Shown: positions 25,244 to 34,898, counted from the first letter of the stretch. The stretch is 64,000 bases of DNA from Vibrio sp. DW001 (GCF_029016285.1 NZ_CP091976.1:186001-250000); one strand, 5' to 3'. A program made the numbers and translations. The notes: generated from the sequence alone by a model not told the origin.

Positions 25244-25339
25244 ATCAGTGTTGTTAAAGGCTTATCCAAATGGTGGTGGTACAGATATTTCTTTTGTGGG
25301 GCAATGCCATGCCAAACCTTCACTGTTAGTTTTTGGAAG

Positions 25340-25585
25340 TTAAACGTGTACAAGTAGCATGCTAGAAGTAGTCTTAGGTTTAAAGTTAAATTTTTCAGAC
25401 GATATCAGAATACCCATTACAACCAAACAGAACATATCAAGCGCCTTTGTAATGGGTATTATATAATCAATCTTGTCTCCACCTTTGAACGATTCACCAA
25501 GATAAATGAATCGCCACTTCAATAATCCCAATATCAGTCCATGAATAAACTGTGACAAATTGATGATACGAACCACGCAACTCAC
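25340..25585 (-). CDS. Possible small membrane protein, unknown
   Basis: 81-codon frame from a GTG start preceded by GGTGAG. It has two hydrophobic segments (FIHGLILGLLKWRFIYLG and LDMFCLVVMGILIS) and a hydrophilic tail. It stands alone in an AT-rich region and no family is recognised. It may be a real small membrane protein or chance. Confidence 0.35.
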   Translation of the reverse strand: MSCVVRIINLSQFIHGLILGLLKWRFIYLGESFKGGDKIDYIIPITKALDMFCLVVMGILISSEKFNFKPKTTSSMLLVHV

Positions 25586-26010
25586 CTCACCATGCTTTCT
25601 ACTTGGTTTTTATAGCGACTGATATTTTAACATTATTATGGCACCTACTATTATAATGTTATTCTTATTGACAAATTAAACATTAAATTACTTTTAAAGC
25701 TCATAATTGATCAAGATCCAATTATTTCAATTAAATATAAATATTCATTATATTGATATTGTGATATCTATTCCATAAGTGTATCTTACCCATTAGTCAC
25801 CGAATCAACCCTAACTCATTATTATAAATGAACTAAATAGAGTAAAATGTCATAGTTGGTACATTTTCCAAATGCCGCATCACCCAAATTATAAAAATTT
25901 TATTTAAATTTTTTGTAGCTCATACGAAAGCATATAAAGATAGATCACTTTTTATAATTTGTATTTTATGGCTTTCAAGTTGCAATGACTTTCCACTTAA
26001 GGACGAAATG
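25586..26010. other. AT-rich intergenic region ahead of lipoprotein genes
   Basis: About 425 bp, markedly AT-rich, with no credible ORF. It holds the ribosome site AAGGA for the lipoprotein at 26011 and presumably its promoter. No repeats of note. Confidence 0.35.
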
Positions 26011-26700
26011 ATGTTTAAAATGAAATATGTTTTAGTTGCTTTTTTAGCTGTTTTTCTGGTTGCTTGTAAAAGTACACCTCAAGAAGCTGTAAGTCTGGAT
26101 ACCAACTTCTTTTCAAATGATGAGTTAACCGTTGGTGTTATTTACATACCACCTCAAGAAAAAGCAACAACATATATATATGGGGCATCTTGCTTACTTT
26201 GTTACGGTGTTGCGTCTGCATTAACCGAAGAACTAGACGACCATTTAGAATCAACAATCTCTACAACCGAACTAGAAAGCATAAAATCAATCGTATTGTC
26301 GGAGTACTCAGAGTTTTCACATACGGTAGAGCTGAGCACATTACCAATATCCATTAAAGATCTGCCTGATTTCAAAGATGAATTAGGGTTTGCACCAAAG
26401 GATTTTAGGTCACTTAAAGAAAGCCTAAATATTGATCTGCTAGTTGTACTCAACATCCCAAGACACGGTGCTATCCGTAGTTTTAATAACTACTTTCCTG
26501 TCAGTGATCCAAAGGGTTATATTGCCGGATTAATCTACTCGGTAGATCTAAATACTAACTCTTATGTTCAGTATCTCGACTTCACAAAATCCGTTCAGCC
26601 GCTAGGCGATTGGGATGAACCGTCAGATTTTCCAAGTGTTACAACGTCATATTACCAAACAGTAGAAAATATCAAGCAGAAGATTAAAGACGCCATATAA
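26011..26700 (+). CDS. Predicted lipoprotein, unknown (229 residues)
   Basis: Type II signal peptide with lipobox FLVAC (MFKMKYVLVAFLAVFLVAC), then a soluble domain of about 210 residues. It contains an odd Cys pair in the segment YGASCLLCYGVASALTEELDD and a central part ending LNIDLLVVLNIPRHG. The second of two adjacent ATGs is used because AAGGA is seven bases from it. Not recognised as any named family. The next gene starts immediately after its stop, so the two are co-transcribed. Confidence 0.75.
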   Translation: MFKMKYVLVAFLAVFLVACKSTPQEAVSLDTNFFSNDELTVGVIYIPPQEKATTYIYGASCLLCYGVASALTEELDDHLESTISTTELESIKSIVLSEYSEFSHTVELSTLPISIKDLPDFKDELGFAPKDFRSLKESLNIDLLVVLNIPRHGAIRSFNNYFPVSDPKGYIAGLIYSVDLNTNSYVQYLDFTKSVQPLGDWDEPSDFPSVTTSYYQTVENIKQKIKDAI

Positions 26701-27567
26701 GTGAACATAAAAAAAGAAACAGCTCAAATGAAAGTACTCACGCTTTTCCTGCTCCTCACAATGCTTGGTTGTTCCAGTTCCGTTGAAATCGAGGACTACA
26801 CTAAATACGTCAATAATATGGATAATGGATACATAGAAGCGAGTCATTTCAGATTCGCATTTGACGGCTATGCTCCTATTGACTTACATGGCGACTATTC
26901 GCGTGACGATTCGGTTCATATCGAGCCAATTATGTACAGCGGTGAGGCTGGGTTAGTTGGCGTTCTCGCCCAAATTGGAGCCTACAAATCTGTTATTGAC
27001 GTTCAAAGAGACCAAAAACGACTAGAGGCAAAAAAAATATCTGATGAAGCCATATCGCCGTTAGTCGAGCTGGTAAAGCACTTTTCAACTGAAGATCTTG
27101 TTGGAAAGTATAGGTCAATGATGGTAGATGCAGACGTCGTTCGCCACCAAGACATTCTTTTTATAAAACCCGTATTCTACAGCAATAAAGAAATGACGCG
27201 CTTTTTCCTTATTAGCATAGTTGAACTAAAAACAAAGAACACAAGCCAACCAAAGTATAGAAATTTAATAGAAGTGCATAGTCATATCTTATCCGAGGCA
27301 GACTTAGTAGAAATCAAAAGTGGAAATATAGAAGTATTGGTAAGAAATCTATCCTCACTAATTCAACAAACACTATATATAGCAAAGCGAGAACTGTCGG
27401 GCCAATACACCATTATCAATCCCAAGAAAGAGACATTCATAATGGATAAGAAAGTTGTTAGAGGAGCAATGATAGAGAGTCGTTGTAAGTATAACGTTAT
27501 TCAGGACCTTCATTATTGGTTTATTTCGTATCCTTCTAATAACGATATCGATAAATGCCGTGATTAA
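26701..27567 (+). CDS. Predicted lipoprotein, unknown (up to 288 residues)
   Basis: The frame opens with GTG directly after the stop of the previous lipoprotein gene. An inner ATG at 26728 (MKVLTLFLLLTMLGC) gives a tighter type II signal peptide with lipobox MLGC and is an equally good start. The mature part is hydrophilic, about 260 residues, with GEAGLVGVLAQIGAY near its first third and a Cys near the C-terminus. No family recognised. Probably an operon with the 229-residue lipoprotein, so the pair may act together at the envelope. Confidence 0.72.
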   Translation: MNIKKETAQMKVLTLFLLLTMLGCSSSVEIEDYTKYVNNMDNGYIEASHFRFAFDGYAPIDLHGDYSRDDSVHIEPIMYSGEAGLVGVLAQIGAYKSVIDVQRDQKRLEAKKISDEAISPLVELVKHFSTEDLVGKYRSMMVDADVVRHQDILFIKPVFYSNKEMTRFFLISIVELKTKNTSQPKYRNLIEVHSHILSEADLVEIKSGNIEVLVRNLSSLIQQTLYIAKRELSGQYTIINPKKETFIMDKKVVRGAMIESRCKYNVIQDLHYWFISYPSNNDIDKCRD

Positions 27568-28040
27568 GGCACATCATTAACTGAGATTGAAGCCACTTTT
27601 CTTTCGAATAATTGCTTTGGGGTAAAAACTGTCATTGCTTAATGAACGAATGGAAATAAAATCATCTGAACCAATAGGCAGTTACTTCAAAAACATTTTT
27701 TAAGGTGCGTGTCCTTGTGATTTATTGTGATTTCATTTTTGTATTTTTAACAAAAAGCACTACAGCAATATATTCTTAAAACCATTATAGAAATAATTAT
27801 TGCTTAAAAATTAATTTTCTTAAAGCTCCATTTTAAATCTACACATATCACATCACTCAGGTGTTAAAGTAAAATTATTGATTTAGACCAAGGTTACCGC
27901 ATTAACACGTTGATATTACGAATTAATATAATCATCATGAAAATGATAGAAAACGTCAGTACAAATTTTCGTTGAAAAATTTTATACTTACAAAGTTCAA
28001 ATATTTCAATTAAAAAATAACCATTAAATAAGGATATACA
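27568..28040. other. AT-rich intergenic region with a decayed REP copy
   Basis: About 470 bp, AT-rich, no credible ORF. GGTGCGTGTCC at 27704-27714 differs by one base from the transposase-associated repeat GGTGCCTGTCC. Confidence 0.45.
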
Positions 28041-29393
28041 GTGAAATTAGTCAACAAAATGCTAGGAATAATGTTAATTTCTATCGTTTTTATTAGCGGG
28101 TGTTCTTCTAATTCTGGCCCAAGAATCAAAGCAGCAACATTAACGAAAGGAGTAACTTACAAAATAGAGAGTTTTGAAGTCGATCTTGCTTATCGGATTT
28201 ATATGGAAAAATATCTCGATGAAGAAAGAACCACACAGGTAATGAGGAAACAGTTCGAAACCACATTGCAACAGGCAAATTTGTTAGCATCCGATACATC
28301 TAATAATGTGTTACCTATAAATGTTTATTTTGACTATCGGAGAGTCTTTGCCGGAGAAGATACTCCATTCCCTTCTGATGTAGTTTCATCCCCTAATTTC
28401 ATGTATCAGATAACCACATTCGAACAAAGTGAAGTGATGTATATCATTAACTCTTCTAAACAGATATCACTGTCCTCAGTAGGTGCGTTTTTGGATCTGT
28501 TTACTAAAGATACTAACGTTTCTCGCGATGCTTTATTTTCAATTTCCGCAGCACACCTAGCCGCTGAAAAACTAATTAGTGTTACCCCTGGCATCGAATT
28601 TAAAGAAATGAGTGATGAAATTTACCCAGAAGTTGCTCAGTACATGAAATCTGTATTCGAAGAATACAATCATCTTATTACCTCTGGACTACATACTGAT
28701 TATATCCCAAAAAGCATTGCACAAGATTATATAGCTCGATTGAAAAGCGATAACTTTGAAACTAGAAAATCGGCTTATAAAGAACTTCAAAAGCAATGGA
28801 ATAACCAAGACGAAATATATCAATATTTGGAAAGCCAGTTGCTGTCTATTTACATGTCTGACTTAACAGAGCAACAAGTTGACGAGGTTGAGTATCAACT
28901 AGAAACTATTGCTATGTCAGGGCTAATCAACTATCAAGACACCCTCAAAAAAATATCGACACAAGCGAAATCAGAATCTCTGAAAGAAATGGCGTGGAGT
29001 AACCTAGAAGTACTTCAATCTAGAAAAATTAGGGCGAATAATGTGCATAAGCCACTACCTACTGAAATCGTTCTCGATTGGAAAGAGCATCAGCTTTTCA
29101 ATATGATTATGTCAAACGATATATACTTGCAAAAAACAGCCGTTCAAAGGATATATAGAGAGTTTCCGAAAAATGAGATATTACTCGATGCATTAAGCCT
29201 CTCTTTAGATGAAGCATCAAGCAGGAGCTACTATAAAACTCAAAAACGTAGGGATTATCACGCTTGGTTATGTCGAGTACTCGGTATGTCAGAAAACCAA
29301 AAATACAAAGCAAAACTCGACTATACGGCAATCAATGCCAACTGGGAAAAAGTTCGTAAATACGCAATGAAATATGCTGCAAAACTGGAATAA
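28041..29393 (+). CDS. Predicted lipoprotein with helical-repeat-like C-terminal half, unknown
   Basis: 450 residues from a GTG start with AAGGA seven bases upstream. Signal peptide with lipobox FISGC (Cys21). The N-terminal part (about 30-200) is a soluble domain; from about 230 to 400 it is a run of amphipathic helices (DYIARLKSDNFETRKSAY, ISTQAKSESLKEMAWSNLEV, QKTAVQRIYREFPKNEILL) that looks like degenerate HEAT-type repeats, as used for protein contacts. No named family recognised. It is monocistronic and followed by a REP hairpin. Confidence 0.75.
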   Translation: MKLVNKMLGIMLISIVFISGCSSNSGPRIKAATLTKGVTYKIESFEVDLAYRIYMEKYLDEERTTQVMRKQFETTLQQANLLASDTSNNVLPINVYFDYRRVFAGEDTPFPSDVVSSPNFMYQITTFEQSEVMYIINSSKQISLSSVGAFLDLFTKDTNVSRDALFSISAAHLAAEKLISVTPGIEFKEMSDEIYPEVAQYMKSVFEEYNHLITSGLHTDYIPKSIAQDYIARLKSDNFETRKSAYKELQKQWNNQDEIYQYLESQLLSIYMSDLTEQQVDEVEYQLETIAMSGLINYQDTLKKISTQAKSESLKEMAWSNLEVLQSRKIRANNVHKPLPTEIVLDWKEHQLFNMIMSNDIYLQKTAVQRIYREFPKNEILLDALSLSLDEASSRSYYKTQKRRDYHAWLCRVLGMSENQKYKAKLDYTAINANWEKVRKYAMKYAAKLE

Positions 29394-29564
29394 CATCTGA
29401 CAGAATCAACGTGATCATTTATGAGAGTACTAATCGATTAGATAGTGCTCCTTTCTTGTACTGTTATAAGATTAACTCTTTTAATTACCAACCTAAAACG
29501 ATTGTAACTTTCCGCTAATTGGAACATTTAATGATGATTCCACCAGACGCTTGAATAATGCTAG

Positions 29565-29586
29565 CGAGGACAGCTACCTGTCCTCG
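29565..29586. repeat. REP-type palindrome CGAGGACAG-CTAC-CTGTCCTCG
   Basis: A perfect 9-bp stem built from the same GAGGACAG core that flanks the transposase gene at 23895. It lies between the 3' ends of convergent lipoprotein genes, a typical REP location. Confidence 0.75.
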
Positions 29587-29617
29587 TTACTTAAAATTGC
29601 AGATAAGAAAAGAGCAG

Positions 29618-30043
29618 TTACTGGTTTGCACATACCTCTTGTCTACCTTTGGTATAGTAACACTGCAGCGTAAACGTAGATGCATTTTTTAACATAATAC
29701 TATGTAACATTATTGGTTCAAATTCAGTGTCGGCATAGAACGCAGCAGCTTTTAACGCCGTTCTTTTATTAAACACATCATTTGCCCACAAGTTCTTATT
29801 TAGAATCATACAAGAAGATGGTTTAGGCGTGCCCTTACATGCTTCTATTGATCTTTCATAAATAACTAATTGGTGTAAGCAATTATCTAAGATTTCACCT
29901 TCTTTCATTACTGATTTACAATACAAATTTTTATCGTCACCAGATTTAAAAGATGAAAACTGGTCTGAATAATTGAGCATTGAAGAACTGACACAACCCA
30001 ATAATAAACTTGATAATACACCTAAAACCACTATTTTTGTCAC
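29618..30043 (-). CDS. Predicted small lipoprotein, unknown (141 residues)
   Basis: Start placed at GTG 30043 because GAGGAG precedes it with ideal spacing and the signal peptide (VTKIVVLGVLSSLLLGC) then begins correctly; the frame is open to 30067. Lipobox LLLGC. The mature part has six or more cysteines (YCKSVM, DNCLHQL, EACKGTPKPSSCMIL, LQCYY, EVCANQ), suggesting disulfides in the periplasm. No family recognised. It follows the TPR lipoprotein gene on the same strand by about 34 bp, so they likely form one operon. Confidence 0.7.
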   Translation of the reverse strand: MTKIVVLGVLSSLLLGCVSSSMLNYSDQFSSFKSGDDKNLYCKSVMKEGEILDNCLHQLVIYERSIEACKGTPKPSSCMILNKNLWANDVFNKRTALKAAAFYADTEFEPIMLHSIMLKNASTFTLQCYYTKGRQEVCANQ

Positions 30044-30077
30044 ATTACTCTCCTCATTGGCATACAAGAAATCGAAC

Positions 30078-30788
30078 TCATTTTTCTCTTAAATTTTTGA
30101 TGTATTTCAACTCATCAAGAGCAATTTTATCTAAAGAATCAATTTCCAGTGCCTTCTGATATTTTTTAGATGCTTTATCTAACTCTCCCATCTCAATTAA
30201 TACATATCCAGACCCTCTTAATGCTCTAGCATATTCACTCTCTGCTTTGTTTTCTGGCGCATATAGTTGAGCGTTTATTTCAGCCTTTTCATAAGTTGAT
30301 AATGCTTTGTGCCACTGCTTTTTAGACTGGTACACATTTGCTAACTCAGATAACAACTTTGAGTTTACCGGCGATATGTTTAATCCTGTTTGTAAAAACT
30401 GCTCAGATTCTTGTATATTTTTAAGTTCAAACTGCACATAACCCGCTAAGAAATAAGTATTCGAGCAAACACTGTCGACAACTTGAATCTTTTTATTCTG
30501 TGTTGATAACGTCTCTTGATAATACTTCTTCTCTTTATCACTTCTGGCGCTCAATACGTTGTCGCCCTTAGAAACGACTTCTGAAGAGCAATACTCCAAA
30601 AGTGGCAAAATAAAGTTATCCCAAGCTAATTTAGGTTGATTGATTTCAATAGACAAATCAGCCTTAGCTAATAAATCTTCAGGTGAATCATCTTCAATTT
30701 TTTGTACAGTTTTGCTCGAGCACCCCACTATGGCGAGAACTAACATTATTGCGAAGTATTTAAATTTATTTTCTTTCCTAACTACCAT
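30078..30788 (-). CDS. TPR-containing lipoprotein
   Basis: 236 residues, signal peptide with lipobox AIVGC (Cys23). The C-terminal half carries tetratricopeptide units, for example FLAGYVQFELKNIQESEQFL, LSELANVYQSKKQWHKALST and GSGYVLIEMGELDKASKKY. The layout is like PilF/NlpI-type or other TPR lipoproteins that scaffold envelope complexes, but no specific one can be named. First gene of a two-gene unit with the Cys-rich lipoprotein. Confidence 0.8.
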   Translation of the reverse strand: MVVRKENKFKYFAIMLVLAIVGCSSKTVQKIEDDSPEDLLAKADLSIEINQPKLAWDNFILPLLEYCSSEVVSKGDNVLSARSDKEKKYYQETLSTQNKKIQVVDSVCSNTYFLAGYVQFELKNIQESEQFLQTGLNISPVNSKLLSELANVYQSKKQWHKALSTYEKAEINAQLYAPENKAESEYARALRGSGYVLIEMGELDKASKKYQKALEIDSLDKIALDELKYIKNLREK

Positions 30789-31693
30789 TAAAACATTTCC
30801 TCAAAAATAATTAATTATACAAATAGAGTTACGTTACAGCCTGCTAATTGCACATAAAGGATGCTTATATTCTTGCGATATACGTCAAACCTAGATGGCC
30901 TATTAGCTCATCGCCACATCCCGAACTTACGATAATTAAATTGGCCCAAACCTCTAGCATCAGAGGTGTTTAATTTAAATATAACTCTAGATTCGCCCTA
31001 TTAACAAAATCGATTTTGGCCATGAATCATAAAAATAACCACCCCTCACCACCAAAAAAGAATGCATTAAGAGCAATTGACACACTACAGTCTTCATCAC
31101 ATATAAATTATTGAATGTAATTTAATTAGAAACAATCAATTACGAGCTATTAAAGAAATTAGATGAACTAGCTTAACCTTCAACCAAAATTTGGTATTTG
31201 GAAGTTCACCTCACACAAACTGTCACCAATTAACTGATTTCAGGTCATTATCCATAGCCATTACGCTTTTACACCTTATACTTATGGAATAAATATCACA
31301 ATTTAATAATAAGAGATTCAGTAATTTATTCTCAAAAATCAGATTTATGTCAATTATTGAGCTTCTTAATACATTATTGATGTTTTTGTAAATAAAGATA
31401 TCTGGCCTTATAATGTGTATACAAATCATTCACTTCGATTTTCATCATGTAAAACCAACACATTAAGGCACGCATGAATTATTGTTTGCAAACTAAAACT
31501 TTGTTTTGTTGCGAGTTCATGGAACATTAATTTTGACCAAATTAGTAACCTTCTTAAGGTGCCTTAAGTTGCTTTCTTTTGGCTTTATTCATTGTATTTA
31601 TTTTACCTTTCTTATCGTACGTGCCCATACATTTGATAACTGAGTTCATCGATATCGTCTTTTTTTCTAAAACCACAACCGATTTTTCAGACA
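30789..31693. other. Long AT-rich non-coding stretch
   Basis: About 900 bp with no convincing gene. It contains a perfect palindrome CTTAAGG-TG-CCTTAAG (31553-31568), a short ORF of 18 codons at 31474-31530 preceded by AAGG, and open frames of 60-70 codons that lack ribosome sites and look random. It marks the right edge of the accessory segment. Confidence 0.4.
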
Positions 31694-31728
31694 TAAAAAA
31701 TCGACCACAACGATTGTCGTGGTCGATA
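31694..31728 (-). terminator. Rho-independent terminator of the racemase gene
   Basis: ATCGACCAC...GTGGTCGAT is a 9-bp perfect stem; on the minus strand it is followed by a run of six T. It lies about 47 bp after the racemase stop. Confidence 0.85.
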
Positions 31729-31774
31729 ATAAAACGTCTATTTCGTTCATGGATGCATAAGCTTTGAGCTTCGA

Positions 31775-32467
31775 TTATGCCAAGGCGAATCGCACCGCTG
31801 CTCGAGCATGGATTTCAGTGGTATCATATAGAGGTACATCCGTATCCGCTTGTTTCACTAGCAATGCGATTTCAGTACAACCAAGAATAACAGCTTGAGC
31901 ACCCTGCGCCTGAAGGTCACCAATGATTGTCAGGTAAGTCTCTCTAGAGTGATCTTTGATTTGTCCTAGGCAAAGCTCATTATAGATAACCTCATGAACC
32001 GTATTCGCCTGGTCTGGCTTTGGAATATCGACGCCAATAGAATAGGAATCTATTAGGCGGGATTTATAGAAATCTTGCTCCATCGTAAACTTGGTCCCTA
32101 ACAGCCCTACTTGACTAACACCGTCATCGACAAGTTGTTGAGCTGTAGCATCGGCAATATGTAATAGTGGAATGGAGACTGCCGATTGAACCTTGTCGGC
32201 GACTTTATGCATAGTGTTGGTGCAGATCAAGAAAAAGTCCGCACCTGCGGCTTGCAATGATTGCGCCGCCGCTGACAGTATATCTGCCGTTTTATCCCAT
32301 TCCCCTTGATGCTGAAGTGTTTCTATTTCAGCGAAATCGACGCTGTACAACACTAACTTTGCAGAGTGAAGTCCCCCGAGCTGCTCTTTCACGCCGCGAT
32401 TGATAGCGGAGTAATAGCTTGCCGTTGACTCCCAACTCATACCACCTATCAAGCCTACTGTTTTCAT
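31775..32467 (-). CDS. ygeA: Aspartate/glutamate racemase family protein, YgeA-like
   Basis: 230 residues from ATG 32467 (MKTVGLIGGMSWESTASYY), the same opening as E. coli YgeA (MKTIGLLGGMSWEST); an upstream ATG at 32491 adds 8 residues with no family support. The two catalytic cysteines are in CTNTMHK and GCTEI. GLHSAKLVLYSVDFAEIE and EWDKTADIL also match YgeA. Known activity of the family: PLP-independent amino-acid racemisation, broad-specificity for E. coli YgeA (homoserine and others). Monocistronic, with own terminator and a second terminator upstream. Confidence 0.9.
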   Translation of the reverse strand: MKTVGLIGGMSWESTASYYSAINRGVKEQLGGLHSAKLVLYSVDFAEIETLQHQGEWDKTADILSAAAQSLQAAGADFFLICTNTMHKVADKVQSAVSIPLLHIADATAQQLVDDGVSQVGLLGTKFTMEQDFYKSRLIDSYSIGVDIPKPDQANTVHEVIYNELCLGQIKDHSRETYLTIIGDLQAQGAQAVILGCTEIALLVKQADTDVPLYDTTEIHARAAVRFALA

Positions 32468-32546
32468 TACCATTCCCACGTTTAATTTCAACTAAGAAAG
32501 ATTAGCGTAAAGTTATCCAAAAATGAATTTAGTTTGGCATTAGAAA

Positions 32547-32577
32547 CAAAAAAACGAGTCGCAATGACTCGTTTTTT
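32547..32577. terminator. Bidirectional terminator downstream of the symporter gene
   Basis: AAAAAACGAGTC-GCAAT-GACTCGTTTTTT; a stem with A-run and T-run on either side, 22 bp after the symporter stop. Confidence 0.88.
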
Positions 32578-32598
32578 ACATTTAAGCGCTCAGAACTA

Positions 32599-34377
32599 CT
32601 AGCCTTGTGATGCTAGCTCATCCTTTTTCTCTACGGTGTCATCAACCGCTTTTACGAGAAGTAAGCCTACACCCATAACAATCGACCCACAAAGAACGAA
32701 GATGAAACGCCCCCATAACGGGTTGGGTAATACGAACATACACATAACGCCAACACCCGCTATCGCGATAAGTGTACCAAGCATGCGACGCTGTTTATTA
32801 TCTAGCGCTTTCTGCGCATCCGATTCTGACACTAATGGCGTAGCCAAATTGTCAAAGAACTTATCTACATCCTTCTGACGTTCTTCAGATAGCGGTTTGT
32901 AGAACAGAGTCGACATTACAAAGAACCCACCCGTAAAGACAACGTGGGATAGTAAGCCAAGGGCTACTTTAATATCTGACCACTCTCTACTTGTTAACTC
33001 ATTGAGGCCAAACCAGCCTTCTACCATATCTGCAGTCACAACAAAACCGACTGCATATGAGACTATACCACCCACAATGAGTGTGCCCCAGCCTGCCCAA
33101 TCTGGTGTTTTCTTAATAAAGAAACCACAAAATGCAGGAATAGTCATTGGGAATCCAATTAACGCACCTACGTACATCATCGTATCAAAAAGACTTAACC
33201 CTTTGAGTGAATTGATGAACAGCGCTACCAAGATAATGGCGATACCGAAAAATGTAGATGTGAGTTTAGATACAAAGACTAGTTCTTTCTCCGTTGAATT
33301 AGGACGAAGTATTGGTTCGTAAAAATTCTTAACAAAGATACCTGAATTACGGTTAAGCCCAGAATCCATTGAAGACATCGTAGCCGCAAACATCGCCGCG
33401 ATAAGCAACCCTACCATACCTGCTGGCATATATTCTTCAACAAAATATAGATAAGCGAAGTCTGCTGCCTTACTACCTTGTTCAGGATAAATCGCTGCTA
33501 AATCAACACCCTGACCCGCGATAAACCAGCTAGGCATAAACCAAATCATTGGGCCAAGAGTCATTAATACGCACGCTAGCAATGCCGCTTTTTTGGCATT
33601 TTTTGAATCTTTCGCAGCGAGATAGCGGTAAGAGTTCAACATATTGTTTGTAATACTGAATTGCTTTAGGAATATAAATACTGCCCAAATACCAAATATG
33701 CCAACATAGTTTAGGTTATTACCTGAAACAAACGATGCGCCTTCATCAATCGGGAAATTACTAACGATTTCGCCAACGCCACCACCCTGAACAATCGCAA
33801 CAACCGCACACGTTACGGTCACCGACATGATGATAACCATCTGCATAAAATCTGACGCGATAACAGCCCAAGAGCCACCTGTCACCGACATCACCAGAAC
33901 TACCGCACCAGTTGCAATAATAGTTGTTTCCATATCAAAGCCAAAAATACCAGAAGCAATGATTGCAAGGGCGTTTAACCAGACACCAGCGGATACAACA
34001 CTGTTTGGCATACTAGACCAAGTAAACACTTGTTCATTCACTTTACCAAAACGCATCCGAATGGCTTCAATAACAGTGACAACTCGCAACTGTCGAAACT
34101 TTGGAGCAAAGTATAGATAATTCATCAAATAACCAAATGCATTGGCTAAAAAGATAACCGCTACCGCAAACCCATCGTTATAGGCTTTACCAGCTGCGCC
34201 AGTGAACGTCCACGCGCTAAACTGGGTCATAAATGCGGTAGCACCAACCATCCACCACAGCATGTTGCCGCCACCACGAAAATAGTCGCTCGTTGTGCTA
34301 GTAAACGTACGGAACATCCATCCTATCGCGATTAAAAATAGAAAGTAGATGCCCACAATTAGAATATTCAGATCCAT
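32599..34377 (-). CDS. SLC5/SSS sodium:solute symporter, probable uronate or alginate-monomer importer
   Basis: 592 residues with about 13-14 hydrophobic segments, the SSS topology. Features: FRGGGNMLWWMVGATAFMTQFSAWTFTGAAGKAY at the start of the fold (about 34-67), QFSITNNMLNSYRYLAAKDSKNAKKAA, LIAAMFAATMSSMDSGLNRNSG (Na-site region with SSMDSG) and a charged C-terminal tail. By recognition it resembles the symporters found in Vibrio alginate clusters that import unsaturated uronate (DEH). Nearby PL17 lyases support that, but hexuronates or other sugars remain possible. Monocistronic. Its promoter region has a TGTAGTACA palindrome 57 bp upstream of the start, shared with the iron ADH gene. 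Confidence 0.88.
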   Translation of the reverse strand: MDLNILIVGIYFLFLIAIGWMFRTFTSTTSDYFRGGGNMLWWMVGATAFMTQFSAWTFTGAAGKAYNDGFAVAVIFLANAFGYLMNYLYFAPKFRQLRVVTVIEAIRMRFGKVNEQVFTWSSMPNSVVSAGVWLNALAIIASGIFGFDMETTIIATGAVVLVMSVTGGSWAVIASDFMQMVIIMSVTVTCAVVAIVQGGGVGEIVSNFPIDEGASFVSGNNLNYVGIFGIWAVFIFLKQFSITNNMLNSYRYLAAKDSKNAKKAALLACVLMTLGPMIWFMPSWFIAGQGVDLAAIYPEQGSKAADFAYLYFVEEYMPAGMVGLLIAAMFAATMSSMDSGLNRNSGIFVKNFYEPILRPNSTEKELVFVSKLTSTFFGIAIILVALFINSLKGLSLFDTMMYVGALIGFPMTIPAFCGFFIKKTPDWAGWGTLIVGGIVSYAVGFVVTADMVEGWFGLNELTSREWSDIKVALGLLSHVVFTGGFFVMSTLFYKPLSEERQKDVDKFFDNLATPLVSESDAQKALDNKQRRMLGTLIAIAGVGVMCMFVLPNPLWGRFIFVLCGSIVMGVGLLLVKAVDDTVEKKDELASQG

Positions 34378-34433
34378 TCGCTAAGCCTTCATAAAAATAA
34401 TTTCAGACGACAATATACCTTCTTATCTAGCCT

Positions 34434-34471
34434 TATTGTAGTACAATATACCCAATGCGTGATATAGATCA
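34434..34471 (-). promoter_or_regulatory. Composite operator upstream of the symporter: TATTGTA-G-TACAATA plus TGAT-N4-ATCA
   Basis: TATTGTA-G-TACAATA (34434-34448) is a perfect 7-bp-arm palindrome that fits the FadR-subfamily GntR consensus (GT-A-N-T-AC). Eleven bp further upstream is TGATATAGATCA (34460-34471), an FNR-like core with 8 of 10 bases. The same pair recurs upstream of the iron ADH. Confidence 0.55.
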
Positions 34472-34770
34472 GTTAATTTACATGAGAAATAATCATACAA
34501 ATAAACTAGACATGGTCATTAGAAAAACCAGTCAACCATACGCTATATAATTATATAACATACTATTATATAAGATAAAATACTGTATATTCGAACTCTA
34601 TACCATTCATAATAATCAGAAATCCATCCATATTCTACGCAAAAATTGCACATTAACAGATGAAAATTTCGTCATTAAATCGTACATAAATACAATATAA
34701 ATTGTCCATATTTCACAAAGTATGACACCTTTGTATTCGATACTGAAAAGAGTCGTTCTGTTCAAATTTG
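34472..34770. other. AT-rich region upstream of the symporter
   Basis: About 300 bp, AT-rich, no ORF. It lies between the symporter promoter elements and the terminator of the iron ADH gene. Nothing else recognised. Confidence 0.35.
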
Positions 34771-34812
34771 TAAAAAAAAACACCCATATCGCCTGTAAAC
34801 AATATGGGTGTA
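34771..34812 (-). terminator. Rho-independent terminator of the iron ADH gene
   Basis: On the minus strand ACACCCATAT-(12 nt)-ATATGGGTGT is a perfect 10-bp stem followed by nine T. Confidence 0.9.
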
Positions 34813-34898
34813 AAAAGGACGGATCCTAAGAGAGAGGCTAACAACGAGAGTGGTGTTAGCATCGATAATCGCTAATACGTATAACTTTATTAATATTA

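Noticed and set aside
25270..25330. Trp-rich frame after the tandem array as a gene remnant
   Set aside because: Only about 30 codons, stops within the tandem array, no recognisable homology.
31223..31429. 68-codon minus-strand frame in the AT-rich gap
   Set aside because: Ile/Asn-rich composition typical of random AT-rich DNA and no ribosome site.
23895..31728. Integron cassette array or integrative element with attC/att sites
   Set aside because: No VCR-like attC repeats, no integrase and no tRNA gene or duplicated attachment core were found.
31579..31767. 62-codon plus-strand frame from TTG
   Set aside because: Runs through the minus-strand terminator hairpin and has no ribosome site or recognisable family.
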